Origin: JALRAP01 sp046340555 | GTDB lineage: Bacteria; Bacteroidota; Bacteroidia; AKYH767-A; OLB10 | Assembly (NCBI GenBank): GCA_046340555.1 | Contig: JBKDSL010000056.1 | Span: 1-7,010, forward strand | Direction of reading: 5' to 3' | DNA: 7,010 nt | Shown here: positions 1 to 6,556 of the stretch, one piece after another | Position numbering within the stretch: position 1 is the stretch's first letter | How the letters are laid out: the number at the start of each line of letters is the position of its first letter | Notes under the pieces: model-generated | Told to the model about the DNA's origin: nothing | Seen by the model: the letters and a program-made list of their open reading frames with translations, nothing else | The model's database searches: none | Program-made: the position numbers and the translations under genes

Positions 1-2
1 AT

Positions 3-1889
3 TCATGGAAGGAGCGCGATGAAGTGTTGGAATATATCTTCAAAAGATATGGCCGCAAGCATACAGCCCTGCTCGGAGCCATGTCTACCTTCAAAGGGAA
101 ATCCATCATCCGTGAGTTGGGAAAAGTATATGGCTTGCCCAAAGACGAGATGGACGCGTTGGTGGAGTCACGCAAAAGCATCACGGAATTCGACAGCGTT
201 ACCAAACAGATTTTCCATTACGGAAAAATGATGTCGGAGTTTCCAAACCTACGTACGATACATGCGGGAGGTGTGCTCGTTTCCGAAGAGCCCATCACCT
301 GCTACACCGCGCTCGACCTTCCTCCGAAAGGCTTTCCTACTACACAATGGGACATGTACGTGGCCGAAGCCATCGGATTCGAGAAGCTTGATATCTTGAG
401 TCAACGCGGCATCGGTCATATCAAAGACGCTGCCGAGCTGGTGATGCGCAACAGGCGCATAAAAGTGGATGTGCATGATGTGGCTATGTTCAAGCGCGAT
501 GAGATGGTGCGTGAGCAATTGCGCTCTGGTGATACGATCGGTTGTTTTTATGTTGAGAGTCCTGCTATGCGTGGACTACTTAAGAAGCTACGCTGCTCCG
601 ACTATGTGAGTCTCGTTGCCGCGAGCAGTATCATTCGTCCCGGTGTTGCCAAGAGTGGCATGATGCGCGAGTACATACACCGCTTCCATCATCCCGACGG
701 ATTCAATTATCTCCATCCTGTGATGCGCGAGCAATTGAGCGAAACCCATGGCGTGATGGTGTACCAGGAGGATGTGATCAAGGTGTGCCACCATTTTGCC
801 GGATTGGATTTGGCTGATGCCGATGTGTTGCGCCGTGCTATGAGTGGGAAAACGCGTAGCAAACGGGAGATGGAGCTCATTGTAGACCGTTTCTTCGAAA
901 ACTGCCGTGCCAAAGGTTATCCTGAAGAGTTGACAAGGGAAGTGTGGCGTCAAATAGAGTCCTTTGCTGGATATTCTTTTTCCAAGGCGCACTCGGCATC
1001 CTACGCGGTTGAGAGCTACCAGAGTTTGTATCTGAAGACCTATTTTCCGCATGAATTCCATGTGGCAGTCATCAATAATTTCGGAGGCTTCTACAGCTCC
1101 TGGGTTTATGTGAACGAGGCGCGCAAATGCGGAGCCGTTATCCATCTGCCTTGTATAAACAGGAGCGAGCGGGATACAGTAATCTACGGAAAGGATGTTT
1201 ATCTCGGGTTCAATTTGGTTCAGAATTTAGAGTCGCAGGCCATCGATTCGTTAGTGGAGGAGCGATTCAATAATGGTGATTATGCAGGTTTGGAGGATTT
1301 CGTATCCCGCACCGATGTCGCCTTGGAACAACTGGTCATCCTCATACGTTTGGACGCGTTTCGTTTTACAGGAGTCGACAAGAAACAACTGTTGTGGGAT
1401 GCGCACATGTTGTTGGGGCGTGAGATGCCGGCACCCGTATCTCAACAACTCTTTGCCACCCCATTGAAGCATTTCGAGTTGCCTATGTTGGTTCATCAGA
1501 AGATTGAAGACGCCTTTGATGAAATGGAGTTGTTGGGCTTTCCGGTAACCATGACTTCCTTCGACATGCTGAAAACCGATTTCCGAGGCGAGGTACGTGC
1601 CCGCGATTTGGTTCACCATATCGGGCAAACCGTAAGAATGGTAGCAAACTTGGTAACTGTAAAATACGTGACCACCGTGCGGCGCGAGCTGATGCACTTC
1701 GGAACATTCCTGGATGATCAAGGTGATTTCTTCGACACGGTACATTTCCCTTCCAGTTTGGCCGCTTATCCGTTCAAGGGTAAAGGCGTTTACCTGATTT
1801 TGGGTAGAGTAGTGGAGGAGTTCGGTTTTCCTAGTCTGGAGGTGCAGAAATTAGCCCGCTTGGAAATGATGCCGGACCCACGGTACTGA
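3..1889 (+). CDS. dnaE: DNA polymerase III alpha-type subunit (DnaE), C-terminal part, 5' end outside the window
   Basis: C-family DNA polymerase, DNA-directed DNA synthesis in the cytoplasm. The frame is open from the left edge; codons before the GTG at 24 read SWKERDE, the conserved stretch just after the PDIDxDF catalytic pair of the family. So GTG 24 is internal and the first two catalytic aspartates lie outside the window. Visible parts in order: RDEVLEYIFKRYG (about 15-53), HAGGV (about 261-275), the KLDIL segment with the probable third catalytic Asp (codon 390-392), the YQED...LRRAMSGK block (about 762-850), FAGYSFSKAHSASYAVES (about 960-1016), a helix-hairpin-helix region (about 1190-1410) and an OB-fold near the C-terminus (about 1620-1830). 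LSQRGIGHIKDA after the third Asp resembles the short DnaE form (roughly 1000 residues) of Bacteroidota rather than the main long replicase; that is from memory of the family. The SQQLF peptide near 1440-1454 may be a sliding-clamp contact. A role in damage-induced synthesis is possible but the upstream neighbours are not visible. Ends with TGA. Confidence 0.93.
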   Translation, partial: SWKERDEVLEYIFKRYGRKHTALLGAMSTFKGKSIIRELGKVYGLPKDEMDALVESRKSITEFDSVTKQIFHYGKMMSEFPNLRTIHAGGVLVSEEPITCYTALDLPPKGFPTTQWDMYVAEAIGFEKLDILSQRGIGHIKDAAELVMRNRRIKVDVHDVAMFKRDEMVREQLRSGDTIGCFYVESPAMRGLLKKLRCSDYVSLVAASSIIRPGVAKSGMMREYIHRFHHPDGFNYLHPVMREQLSETHGVMVYQEDVIKVCHHFAGLDLADADVLRRAMSGKTRSKREMELIVDRFFENCRAKGYPEELTREVWRQIESFAGYSFSKAHSASYAVESYQSLYLKTYFPHEFHVAVINNFGGFYSSWVYVNEARKCGAVIHLPCINRSERDTVIYGKDVYLGFNLVQNLESQAIDSLVEERFNNGDYAGLEDFVSRTDVALEQLVILIRLDAFRFTGVDKKQLLWDAHMLLGREMPAPVSQQLFATPLKHFELPMLVHQKIEDAFDEMELLGFPVTMTSFDMLKTDFRGEVRARDLVHHIGQTVRMVANLVTVKYVTTVRRELMHFGTFLDDQGDFFDTVHFPSSLAAYPFKGKGVYLILGRVVEEFGFPSLEVQKLARLEMMPDPRY

Positions 1890-1899
1890 ACAATTTTCC

Positions 1900-1907
1900 T
1901 AATTTTG
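1900..1907 (+). promoter_or_regulatory. Candidate Bacteroidota -7 promoter box (TAnnTTTG) for the transaldolase gene
   Basis: TAATTTTG lies in the 41-base gap between the DnaE stop and the transaldolase start and matches the TAnnTTTG element recognised by the primary sigma factor of Bacteroidota. A transcript starting about 7 bases downstream would have a leader of only some 15-20 bases. I see no TTG/TTTG at the usual -33 distance, so it is a half-site match in AT-rich DNA and could be chance. Confidence 0.4.
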
Positions 1908-1930
1908 AAATCCTAACCCAAAAACCTCCC

Positions 1931-2584
1931 ATGAAATTCTTCATCGATACAGCCAATCTGGCACAAATAAAAGAAGCGCAGGCACTTGGCGTGCTCGACG
2001 GTGTAACCACCAATCCATCCCTGATGGCTAAAGAGGGTATCAAGGGCGATGATGCCGTTAAAAAACATTACGTGGACATCTGTAATCTAGTCCCTGGTGG
2101 CGATATCAGCGCAGAGGTATTATCAACGGATTTCGATGGAATGGTGCGTGAAGGAGAAGCATTGGCCGCACTTCACCCCCAAATCGTGGTCAAAATACCT
2201 ATGATCAAGGATGGGGTAAAGGCTCTGAAGTATTTTTCAGAAAGAGGCATAAAAACCAACTGTACGCTGGTTTTTTCGGCGGGACAGGCGCTGCTAGCCG
2301 CCAAGGCGGGCGCCACTTACGTTTCCCCTTTCATTGGACGTTTGGATGACGTGAGCTATGACGGTGTGCTATTAATCGAACAGATCGTGCACATCTATGA
2401 TAATTACGGATACAAGACGGAAGTGCTTGCCGCATCCATCCGCCATGCCATGCACATAATACGCTGTGCAGAAGCAGGTGCAGATGTTGCCACTTGCCCT
2501 TTGTCGGCCATTACCGACCTGTTGAAGCACCCGCTTACAGACATCGGCTTGGCCAAGTTTTTGGCAGATGCCAAAGGGCAGTAA
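1931..2584 (+). CDS. tal: Transaldolase, small TalC/MipB-type (217 aa)
   Basis: Cytosolic Schiff-base aldolase of the non-oxidative pentose phosphate pathway, moving a dihydroxyacetone unit between sedoheptulose 7-phosphate and glyceraldehyde 3-phosphate. The 217-residue length is typical of the small single-domain (beta/alpha)8 family shared with fructose-6-phosphate aldolase (FSA). Seen in the sequence: FIDTAN near the N-terminus (D6), GVTTNPSL (N28), VVKIPM with the Schiff-base lysine K88, TNCTLVFS (N110, T112) and SPFIGR (S132, F134, R137). Residues that separate the two activities favour transaldolase: E62 where FSA has Gln, and F134 where FSA has Tyr; in E. coli TalB the equivalents are Glu96 and Phe178. 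The ATG at 1931 begins directly with the MKFFIDT strand usual for the family; no Shine-Dalgarno is visible. It lies 41 bases after dnaE and 124 bases before the E2 gene. Databases may label it 'fructose-6-phosphate aldolase'. Confidence 0.95.
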   Translation: MKFFIDTANLAQIKEAQALGVLDGVTTNPSLMAKEGIKGDDAVKKHYVDICNLVPGGDISAEVLSTDFDGMVREGEALAALHPQIVVKIPMIKDGVKALKYFSERGIKTNCTLVFSAGQALLAAKAGATYVSPFIGRLDDVSYDGVLLIEQIVHIYDNYGYKTEVLAASIRHAMHIIRCAEAGADVATCPLSAITDLLKHPLTDIGLAKFLADAKGQ

Positions 2585-2599
2585 GCCATTGGTTTTCTT

Positions 2600-2653
2600 A
2601 AGGTTTGCAAGGATAGGTTTTTAACTAAACCTTGCACCCTTTTTCTTATTTTT
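2600..2653 (+). terminator. Possible weak terminator after the transaldolase gene (competing hairpins plus T-rich tract)
   Basis: Three mutually exclusive stems can form. AAGGTTT (2600-2606) pairs with AAACCTT (2627-2633). TGCAAGG (2606-2612) pairs with CCTTGCA (2630-2636). AGGTTT (2615-2620) pairs with AAACCT (2627-2632) around a 6-base loop. A T-rich stretch follows at 2640-2653. The stems are short and only moderately GC-rich, and the T tract starts 4-7 bases after them, so this is a tentative terminator. The tract also contains the candidate promoter box of the next gene. Confidence 0.35.
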
Positions 2654-2654
2654 G
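2647..2654 (+). promoter_or_regulatory. Candidate Bacteroidota -7 promoter box (TAnnTTTG) for the E2 gene and downstream genes
   Basis: TATTTTTG matches the TAnnTTTG -7 element in the 124-base gap before the E2 start. Transcription from about 2661 would give a leader of roughly 45-50 bases. There is no good TTG/TTTG 19-21 bases upstream. This is the largest gap between plus-strand genes, and genes further down are spaced by only 16-17 bases, so it is the likeliest place for a promoter serving 2709-6539. Confidence 0.45.
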
Positions 2655-2708
2655 CAATAGGAAGGATGAAGCTGTTTTTATCCTTAAATCACTGAAAACA
2701 AGATCGCT

Positions 2709-4070
2709 ATGTCACAGGTGGAAATGAAAATGCCCAAAATGGGAGAAAGTGTGGCCGAGGCAACCATCATCAAATGGTTGAAAAAGGAGGGGGATAAGGT
2801 CGAGGCCGATGAATCCGTTTTGGAAATTGCCACGGACAAGGTCGATTCGGAAGTTCCCTCATCTGTAGCTGGAACGATATCGAAAATACTTTTTAACGAA
2901 GGTGACGTGGTTCAGGTAGGAAGCGTAATCGCGATGATCGAAACGGGCGCTTCTGCTCCTTCGGTTGCCGCTCCGGCTAATACTGTTTCTACACCGGCTC
3001 CTGTCGCAGCTCCTACATCTACGTCCATTCCCTATGTTCCGTCAAGCACACCAGCGCCACCGGCACCAATAATAAATGCGGAAGGACGATTTTATTCCCC
3101 TTTGGTACGCACAATCGCTAAGGAGGAAAAAATCAGTCACGCAGAACTTGATTCTATCCCGGGAACAGGTGCCGATGGTCGTGTAACCAAAAAGGATGTG
3201 ATGATGTTCTTGGAGCGACGTAAAGCAGGAGTTTCAACTGTTGCCGCTACCCAAGCGCCTTCGCCTGCTGCCGCTGCTCCTGCAATTCCTGTCGCTTCAC
3301 ATGCTTCTGATAATGTTGCTGCCACTGCCACTGCTACTGCTACTGGTGTTTCTCTCAACGGAGATGTGGAGATCATCGAAATGGATCGCATGCGCAAGAT
3401 CATTGCTGAGCACATGGTGATGTCGAAGCGTACTTCTGCTCACGTAACATCCTACGTTGAAGCTGATGTTACCAACCTGGTGATGTGGCGTAACAAAGTG
3501 AAAAACGCATTCGAGAAAAGGGAAAACGAGAAGATAACCTTTACGCCCATTTTCATCGAAGCCATTGCTAGGGCGATAAAGGATTTTCCGATGATAAACG
3601 TATCGGTGGATGGCACGAACATCATCGTAAAAAAGAATATCAATATCGGAATGGCAGCCGCTTTGCCATCGGGTAACCTCATTGTTCCCGTGATCAAGAA
3701 CGCCGACCGTATGAACCTGCTTGGTCTCACCAAATCTGTAAACGATTTGGCGAACCGCGCACGTGCTGGTAAGCTTGCTCCTGAAGAAATTCAAGGAGGC
3801 ACATACACGCTAACCAATGTCGGCAGCTTTGGTAATGTAATGGGCACACCCATCATACCTCAACCTCAAGTAGCCATCATGGCCGTTGGTGCAATTCGCA
3901 AAAAGCCTGCGGTAATAGAAACGCCATACGGAGACACCCTTGGGATTCGACACATGATGTTCCTTTCCCACTCATACGACCATCGCGTTGTTGATGGCGC
4001 ATTAGGTGGCAGTTTTGTTCGTCGAGTGGCTGATTATCTAGAGCAGTTCGACATCAACCGTGAAATCTAA
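2709..4070 (+). CDS. Dihydrolipoamide acyltransferase, E2 component of a 2-oxo acid dehydrogenase complex (453 aa)
   Basis: E2 core enzyme: accepts an acyl group on its lipoyl arm from E1 and transfers it to CoA. Domains visible in order: a lipoyl domain (about 1-80) with the lipoylated lysine in ATDKVDSEV (K44); a Pro/Ala/Ser/Thr-rich flexible linker (about 81-125); a peripheral subunit-binding domain (about 127-168, YSPLVRTIAKEE...GADGRVTKKDV); a second Ala-rich linker (about 173-215); and the catalytic acyltransferase domain (about 222-453), with active-site HRVVDG (H425, D429). One lipoyl domain plus one binding domain and about 450 residues is a standard intact E2. The substrate (pyruvate, branched-chain 2-oxo acids or 2-oxoglutarate) cannot be fixed from sequence inspection; the PKMGESVAEATIIKWLKKEGD start and the catalytic domain most resemble the Bacteroidota E2 usually annotated as branched-chain type. 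No E1 or E3 gene is adjacent. The ATG at 2709 is right for the lipoyl domain; no Shine-Dalgarno. Confidence 0.95.
   Translation: MSQVEMKMPKMGESVAEATIIKWLKKEGDKVEADESVLEIATDKVDSEVPSSVAGTISKILFNEGDVVQVGSVIAMIETGASAPSVAAPANTVSTPAPVAAPTSTSIPYVPSSTPAPPAPIINAEGRFYSPLVRTIAKEEKISHAELDSIPGTGADGRVTKKDVMMFLERRKAGVSTVAATQAPSPAAAAPAIPVASHASDNVAATATATATGVSLNGDVEIIEMDRMRKIIAEHMVMSKRTSAHVTSYVEADVTNLVMWRNKVKNAFEKRENEKITFTPIFIEAIARAIKDFPMINVSVDGTNIIVKKNINIGMAAALPSGNLIVPVIKNADRMNLLGLTKSVNDLANRARAGKLAPEEIQGGTYTLTNVGSFGNVMGTPIIPQPQVAIMAVGAIRKKPAVIETPYGDTLGIRHMMFLSHSYDHRVVDGALGGSFVRRVADYLEQFDINREI
3321..3344 (+). repeat. Hexanucleotide tandem repeat (four copies of gcYact) in the E2 linker
   Basis: Four tandem units, two gccact and then two gctact, encode (Ala-Thr)4 at residues 205-212 of the E2 protein, in the flexible linker before the catalytic domain. 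The repeat unit is a multiple of three, so copy-number change would lengthen or shorten the linker without breaking the frame. Confidence 0.85.
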
Positions 4071-4086
4071 ATAATACTTCGAATAC

Positions 4087-5073
4087 ATGAAAAAAATCAA
4101 ATCATTCTTCGTTTTTCTTTCGTTGGTGCTTCTTTCATCAGCATTGTCCTTCAACAACTCGCTGGCTCAAACCAATAAAAAAGGCACTATACCCAAGCTT
4201 ACTAAGGAGCAAGCCGCTGAAACCAAGAAGGTGGCAGGGGAAATGTTCAAGGTTCCGAATTGGAATGGAGCGCGCGAGCAATACCGGCTATTGGTGAACT
4301 TCGATCCGGATGATGCGGAATTCTTGTACCGATTCGGGGTTTGCATAATCAATAGCAATTACGATAAGACGGAAGCAATCCAATATCTGACTAAGGCTGC
4401 CGACAAAAAAGATGCTCCCAAGGATGTGTATTACCAACTTGGTAGAGCTTGCCTAGGTGCTGGTTTGTATGACGAAGCCATTGACGCCTTCGATAAGTTC
4501 AAGGAGCTGAGCAAAGGTCAGATAAGTCCAAAACTCAATTTCGAACTCTATCAGGAATACTGTTACAACGCCAAAGATTATTCCAAGAATCCATTGGATG
4601 TGAAATTCACCAACCCAGGCAAAAGCGTGAACTCACCTGGAGCCGATTACGCTTGTGTGGGAATGGCAGTGGATACCGTTGTGTTTTTCACTTCGGGTCG
4701 CAAAGGCAATATGGGTGGAATGACTGACGACTTCGGAGATGTTTTGCCGGATGTTTATTTCAGCTCTCGCCTTGATACGGCATGGACCAAAGCTAAGAAT
4801 GCTGGGATTTCGATTAATTCGGAATTTTATGATATCTCTTCGGGCATGAATACCAATGGTGATAAGCTATTTATTTACAAAGAGGATGGAATCATCATTG
4901 GTGATATCTATGTTTCGGAACAACAAGGTAAGACTTGGATAAAAGCATCTATAATCGCTCCTGAGATGGCAACCAAGAGTTTGGAGACCGGTGGATGTAT
5001 GAGCAATGACGGCAAGCGCGTTTTCTTTGCTGCAACAGGGCTTAAAGGGGGTTTGGGTGTAACGGATATCTAA
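4087..5073 (+). CDS. N-terminal fragment: signal peptide, TPR region and first propeller repeats (328 aa)
   Basis: The product if the TAA is a real stop. The N-terminus MKKIKSFFVFLSLVLL... is a classic Sec signal peptide with likely cleavage after SLA (residues 25-27) before Gln28. There is no lipobox cysteine, so it is not an obvious lipoprotein. Residues about 50-160 carry amphipathic helix pairs of TPR type (NWNGAREQYRLLVNFDPDDAEFLYRFG region, then VYYQLGRACLGAGLYDEAIDAFDKF region). From about 180, PD40-like strands begin, such as VVFFTSGRKGN, GDKLFIYKEDG and GKRVFFAAT. It ends in mid-repeat, so the propeller could not close. The ATG at 4087 is 16 bases after the E2 stop, which suggests co-transcription. 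Exact function is unknown; relatives are envelope proteins of the outer membrane or periplasm. Confidence 0.75.
   Translation: MKKIKSFFVFLSLVLLSSALSFNNSLAQTNKKGTIPKLTKEQAAETKKVAGEMFKVPNWNGAREQYRLLVNFDPDDAEFLYRFGVCIINSNYDKTEAIQYLTKAADKKDAPKDVYYQLGRACLGAGLYDEAIDAFDKFKELSKGQISPKLNFELYQEYCYNAKDYSKNPLDVKFTNPGKSVNSPGADYACVGMAVDTVVFFTSGRKGNMGGMTDDFGDVLPDVYFSSRLDTAWTKAKNAGISINSEFYDISSGMNTNGDKLFIYKEDGIIIGDIYVSEQQGKTWIKASIIAPEMATKSLETGGCMSNDGKRVFFAATGLKGGLGVTDI
5071..5073 (+). other. Premature in-frame TAA at codon 329 of the propeller gene
   Basis: Context is gat atc taa ctg att gac, following GLGVTDI. Frame and family-like coding continue without shift on both sides. TAA is also the normal final stop of the transaldolase, the E2 gene and this gene, so codon reassignment is not a reasonable explanation. 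Confidence 0.85.
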
Positions 5074-5130
5074 CTGATTGACAAGGACGAGTCAGGAAAG
5101 TGGTCTGCTCCAATCAACCTCGGTGCTAAT

Positions 5131-5724
5131 GTGAATACCAAGCACGACGAAGATAGTCCGATGATCTGGCACGATGGCAAAACCTTGTTCTTCGCTTCAA
5201 AGGGACACACCAGCATGGGCGGATTCGATATTTTCATGACATCTCGCGCATCCTCTGCCTCAGCATGGGACAAGCCATTCAATATCGGATATCCACTGAA
5301 TAACGCACTCGATAACCAGTACTTCACCTTGGCTGCCAATGGGCGTACCGGATATGTGTCGGATGTAAAGCCCGGAGGTTTGGGCGATCTCGATATCTGG
5401 TACTTCCAATTGAAAGATCCGTTGGTTAAGAATGCTGGAACTCTTTTCAGGGCAACCGTATTAAACTCCATGGGACTTCCAGCCAAGGATGCGGTGTGTA
5501 GCGTTGTGAAGGAGTCTACCGGCGAAGTATTGGCAATTATGGAGCCTGCAGGTCCTGCCTCTGAGATATTTGTTTTGCTAGGCCCCGGAACCTATAAATT
5601 GAAGGCCCGTTCAGCAAAAATGGGACGTTTGGAAGAAGAGATTATCATTGTAGGTGATGAAGGCGAGAAAGGAATCCGTAAAGAGTTGAAGCTTCAGCCT
5701 AACCCTGCTGATAAGGTTAAATAA
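5131..5724 (+). CDS. C-terminal fragment of the propeller protein: remaining PD40 repeats and beta-rich tail
   Basis: Open in the same frame as the upstream fragment, directly after the TAA at 5071-5073. The first usable start codon downstream of the stop is GTG 5131, but it falls inside a propeller repeat (NTKHDEDSPMIWHDGKTLFF), lacks a signal peptide and has no ribosome binding site. I therefore take it as the rest of a broken gene, not an independent one. It contains repeats with DGKTLFFASKG, GGFDIF, NGRTGYVSD and GDLDIW, then a segment from about 5440 (GTLFRATVLNSMGLPAKDA...) that resembles a carboxypeptidase regulatory-like or Ig-like fold. It ends in TAA at 5722-5724, 17 bases before the exonuclease start, with no room for an OmpA domain. 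Confidence 0.6.
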   Translation: MNTKHDEDSPMIWHDGKTLFFASKGHTSMGGFDIFMTSRASSASAWDKPFNIGYPLNNALDNQYFTLAANGRTGYVSDVKPGGLGDLDIWYFQLKDPLVKNAGTLFRATVLNSMGLPAKDAVCSVVKESTGEVLAIMEPAGPASEIFVLLGPGTYKLKARSAKMGRLEEEIIIVGDEGEKGIRKELKLQPNPADKVK

Positions 5725-5741
5725 CATTCGATAACAATTGT

Positions 5742-6539
5742 ATGAAGCTAGACCGCAACCTTGCTTTTTTTGATCTTGAAACAACAGGGGTGACGGTTGG
5801 AGCCGATCGCATCATTGAAATTTCAGTAATCCGAATCTCCCCAGATGGCACCCGCGCGGATTTTCATAAGCGTGTAAATCCGGAAATGCCCATTCCTGAA
5901 TTCGTGTCGCAGCTAACAGGCATCACCAATGCCGATGTTGCAAACGCGCCTGATTTTGCTGCCATTGCATCGGAGTTAAAACAGTTCATGGATGGCTGTG
6001 ATTTGGCTGGTTACAATTCAAACAGATTTGATGTTCCGTTTTTGGTTGAGGAGTTTCACAGGGTAGGCGTTGAATTTTCACTTGTAGGAAGGCGCTTGGT
6101 GGACGTGCAAAATATATTCCACAAGATGGAGCCCCGTACATTAGCTGCAGCCTACAAATTCTATTGTGGTAAGGAGCTTGTAAACGCACATGCTGCCGAC
6201 GCAGATACATTGGCAACGTATGAAGTGTTCATCGCTCAATTGGAACGTTATGCCGACTTACAAGACAAGGACATTGATTATCTGCATAAGTTCACCAATA
6301 TGCATAACACCGTTGACCTTGCCGGAAGATTGGTCTATGACGACCAAGACAGGGAGATGGTGAATTTCGGTAAACACAAAGGGAAGTTTGTTATGGACGT
6401 TTTCCAATCTGACCCATCCTATTACGATTGGATCATGCGTGGGGACTTTTCAAGGGAAACCAAATCGGTTTTCGAAAAGCTATGGAATGTTTTTCAGCAA
6501 AAGAAACTCGCAGACCTTAAGGGTAAATTCAAAGGTTGA
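5742..6539 (+). CDS. DEDDh 3'-5' exonuclease (DnaQ superfamily) with ExoX-like C-terminal region (265 aa)
   Basis: Metal-dependent 3'-5' exonuclease acting on DNA (possibly RNA). Exo I: FFDLETTG (D11, E13). Exo II: GYNSNRFDVPFL (D97). Exo III: NAHAADADTLAT (H150, D155). All four acidic residues and the histidine of the DEDDh type are present, so it should be active. The QLTGITNADV stretch (about 57-66) is typical of the epsilon/ExoX group. After the nuclease domain (about 5-170) comes a region with VNFGKHKGKFVMDVFQSDPSYYDWI (about 203-231), recognisable as the C-terminal domain of exodeoxyribonuclease X-like proteins. Such proteins are often annotated in Bacteroidota as 'DNA polymerase III subunit epsilon' or simply '3'-5' exonuclease'. 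Whether this is a replicase proofreading subunit or a repair nuclease is undecided, so I give no symbol. The ATG at 5742 lies 17 bases after the preceding stop, with no Shine-Dalgarno; likely last gene of the transcript, just before the hairpin at 6557. Confidence 0.92.
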   Translation: MKLDRNLAFFDLETTGVTVGADRIIEISVIRISPDGTRADFHKRVNPEMPIPEFVSQLTGITNADVANAPDFAAIASELKQFMDGCDLAGYNSNRFDVPFLVEEFHRVGVEFSLVGRRLVDVQNIFHKMEPRTLAAAYKFYCGKELVNAHAADADTLATYEVFIAQLERYADLQDKDIDYLHKFTNMHNTVDLAGRLVYDDQDREMVNFGKHKGKFVMDVFQSDPSYYDWIMRGDFSRETKSVFEKLWNVFQQKKLADLKGKFKG

Positions 6540-6556
6540 CGAAACTAGTAGTACAT

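Larger units (their letters stand above)
4087..5724 (+). pseudogene. Exported TPR plus PD40 beta-propeller protein interrupted by one in-frame TAA
   Basis: The two open segments 4087-5070 and 5074-5724 are in the same frame and read as one protein of about 545 residues if the TAA at 5071-5073 is read through. Order: Sec signal peptide (about 1-27), TPR region (about 50-160), PD40/WD40-like propeller repeats (about 180 to 450), then a C-terminal beta-rich segment resembling a carboxypeptidase regulatory-like fold (about 453-530). The stop follows GLGVTDI, and the next codons read LIDKDESGKWSAPINLG; in propeller repeats of this family a Tyr normally sits between TDI and the following residues, so one base change from TAC or TAT explains the stop. 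Related Bacteroidota proteins (for example PorE of the type IX secretion system) continue into an OmpA-like peptidoglycan-binding domain, which is absent here. Could be a true pseudogene, a recent nonsense mutation, or a sequencing or assembly error. Confidence 0.7.

Noticed and set aside
24..26. GTG as the start of the polymerase gene
   Set aside because: The frame stays open to the left edge and the codons before it match the conserved DnaE segment after the first catalytic motif, so the true start is outside the window.
19..231. Short plus-strand ORF starting at ATG 19
   Set aside because: It lies in another frame inside the dnaE coding region, where the DnaE frame shows clear family conservation.
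588..1145. 185-codon minus-strand ORF opposite dnaE
   Set aside because: Shadow of the dnaE frame with a His-rich, family-less translation; same for 249-518, 707-913, 1251-1745 and 1483-1707.
3137..3794. Minus-strand ORFs opposite the E2 gene
   Set aside because: They mirror the biased codons of the Ala-rich linker and catalytic domain; no recognisable protein and no separate start signals.
5071..5073. TAA reassigned to an amino acid (alternative genetic code)
   Set aside because: TAA is the terminal stop of at least three other complete reading frames in this window at the expected protein ends.
5070..5486. 138-codon minus-strand ORF covering the premature stop region
   Set aside because: The plus strand here encodes clear propeller repeats in one frame; the opposite translation shows no family features.
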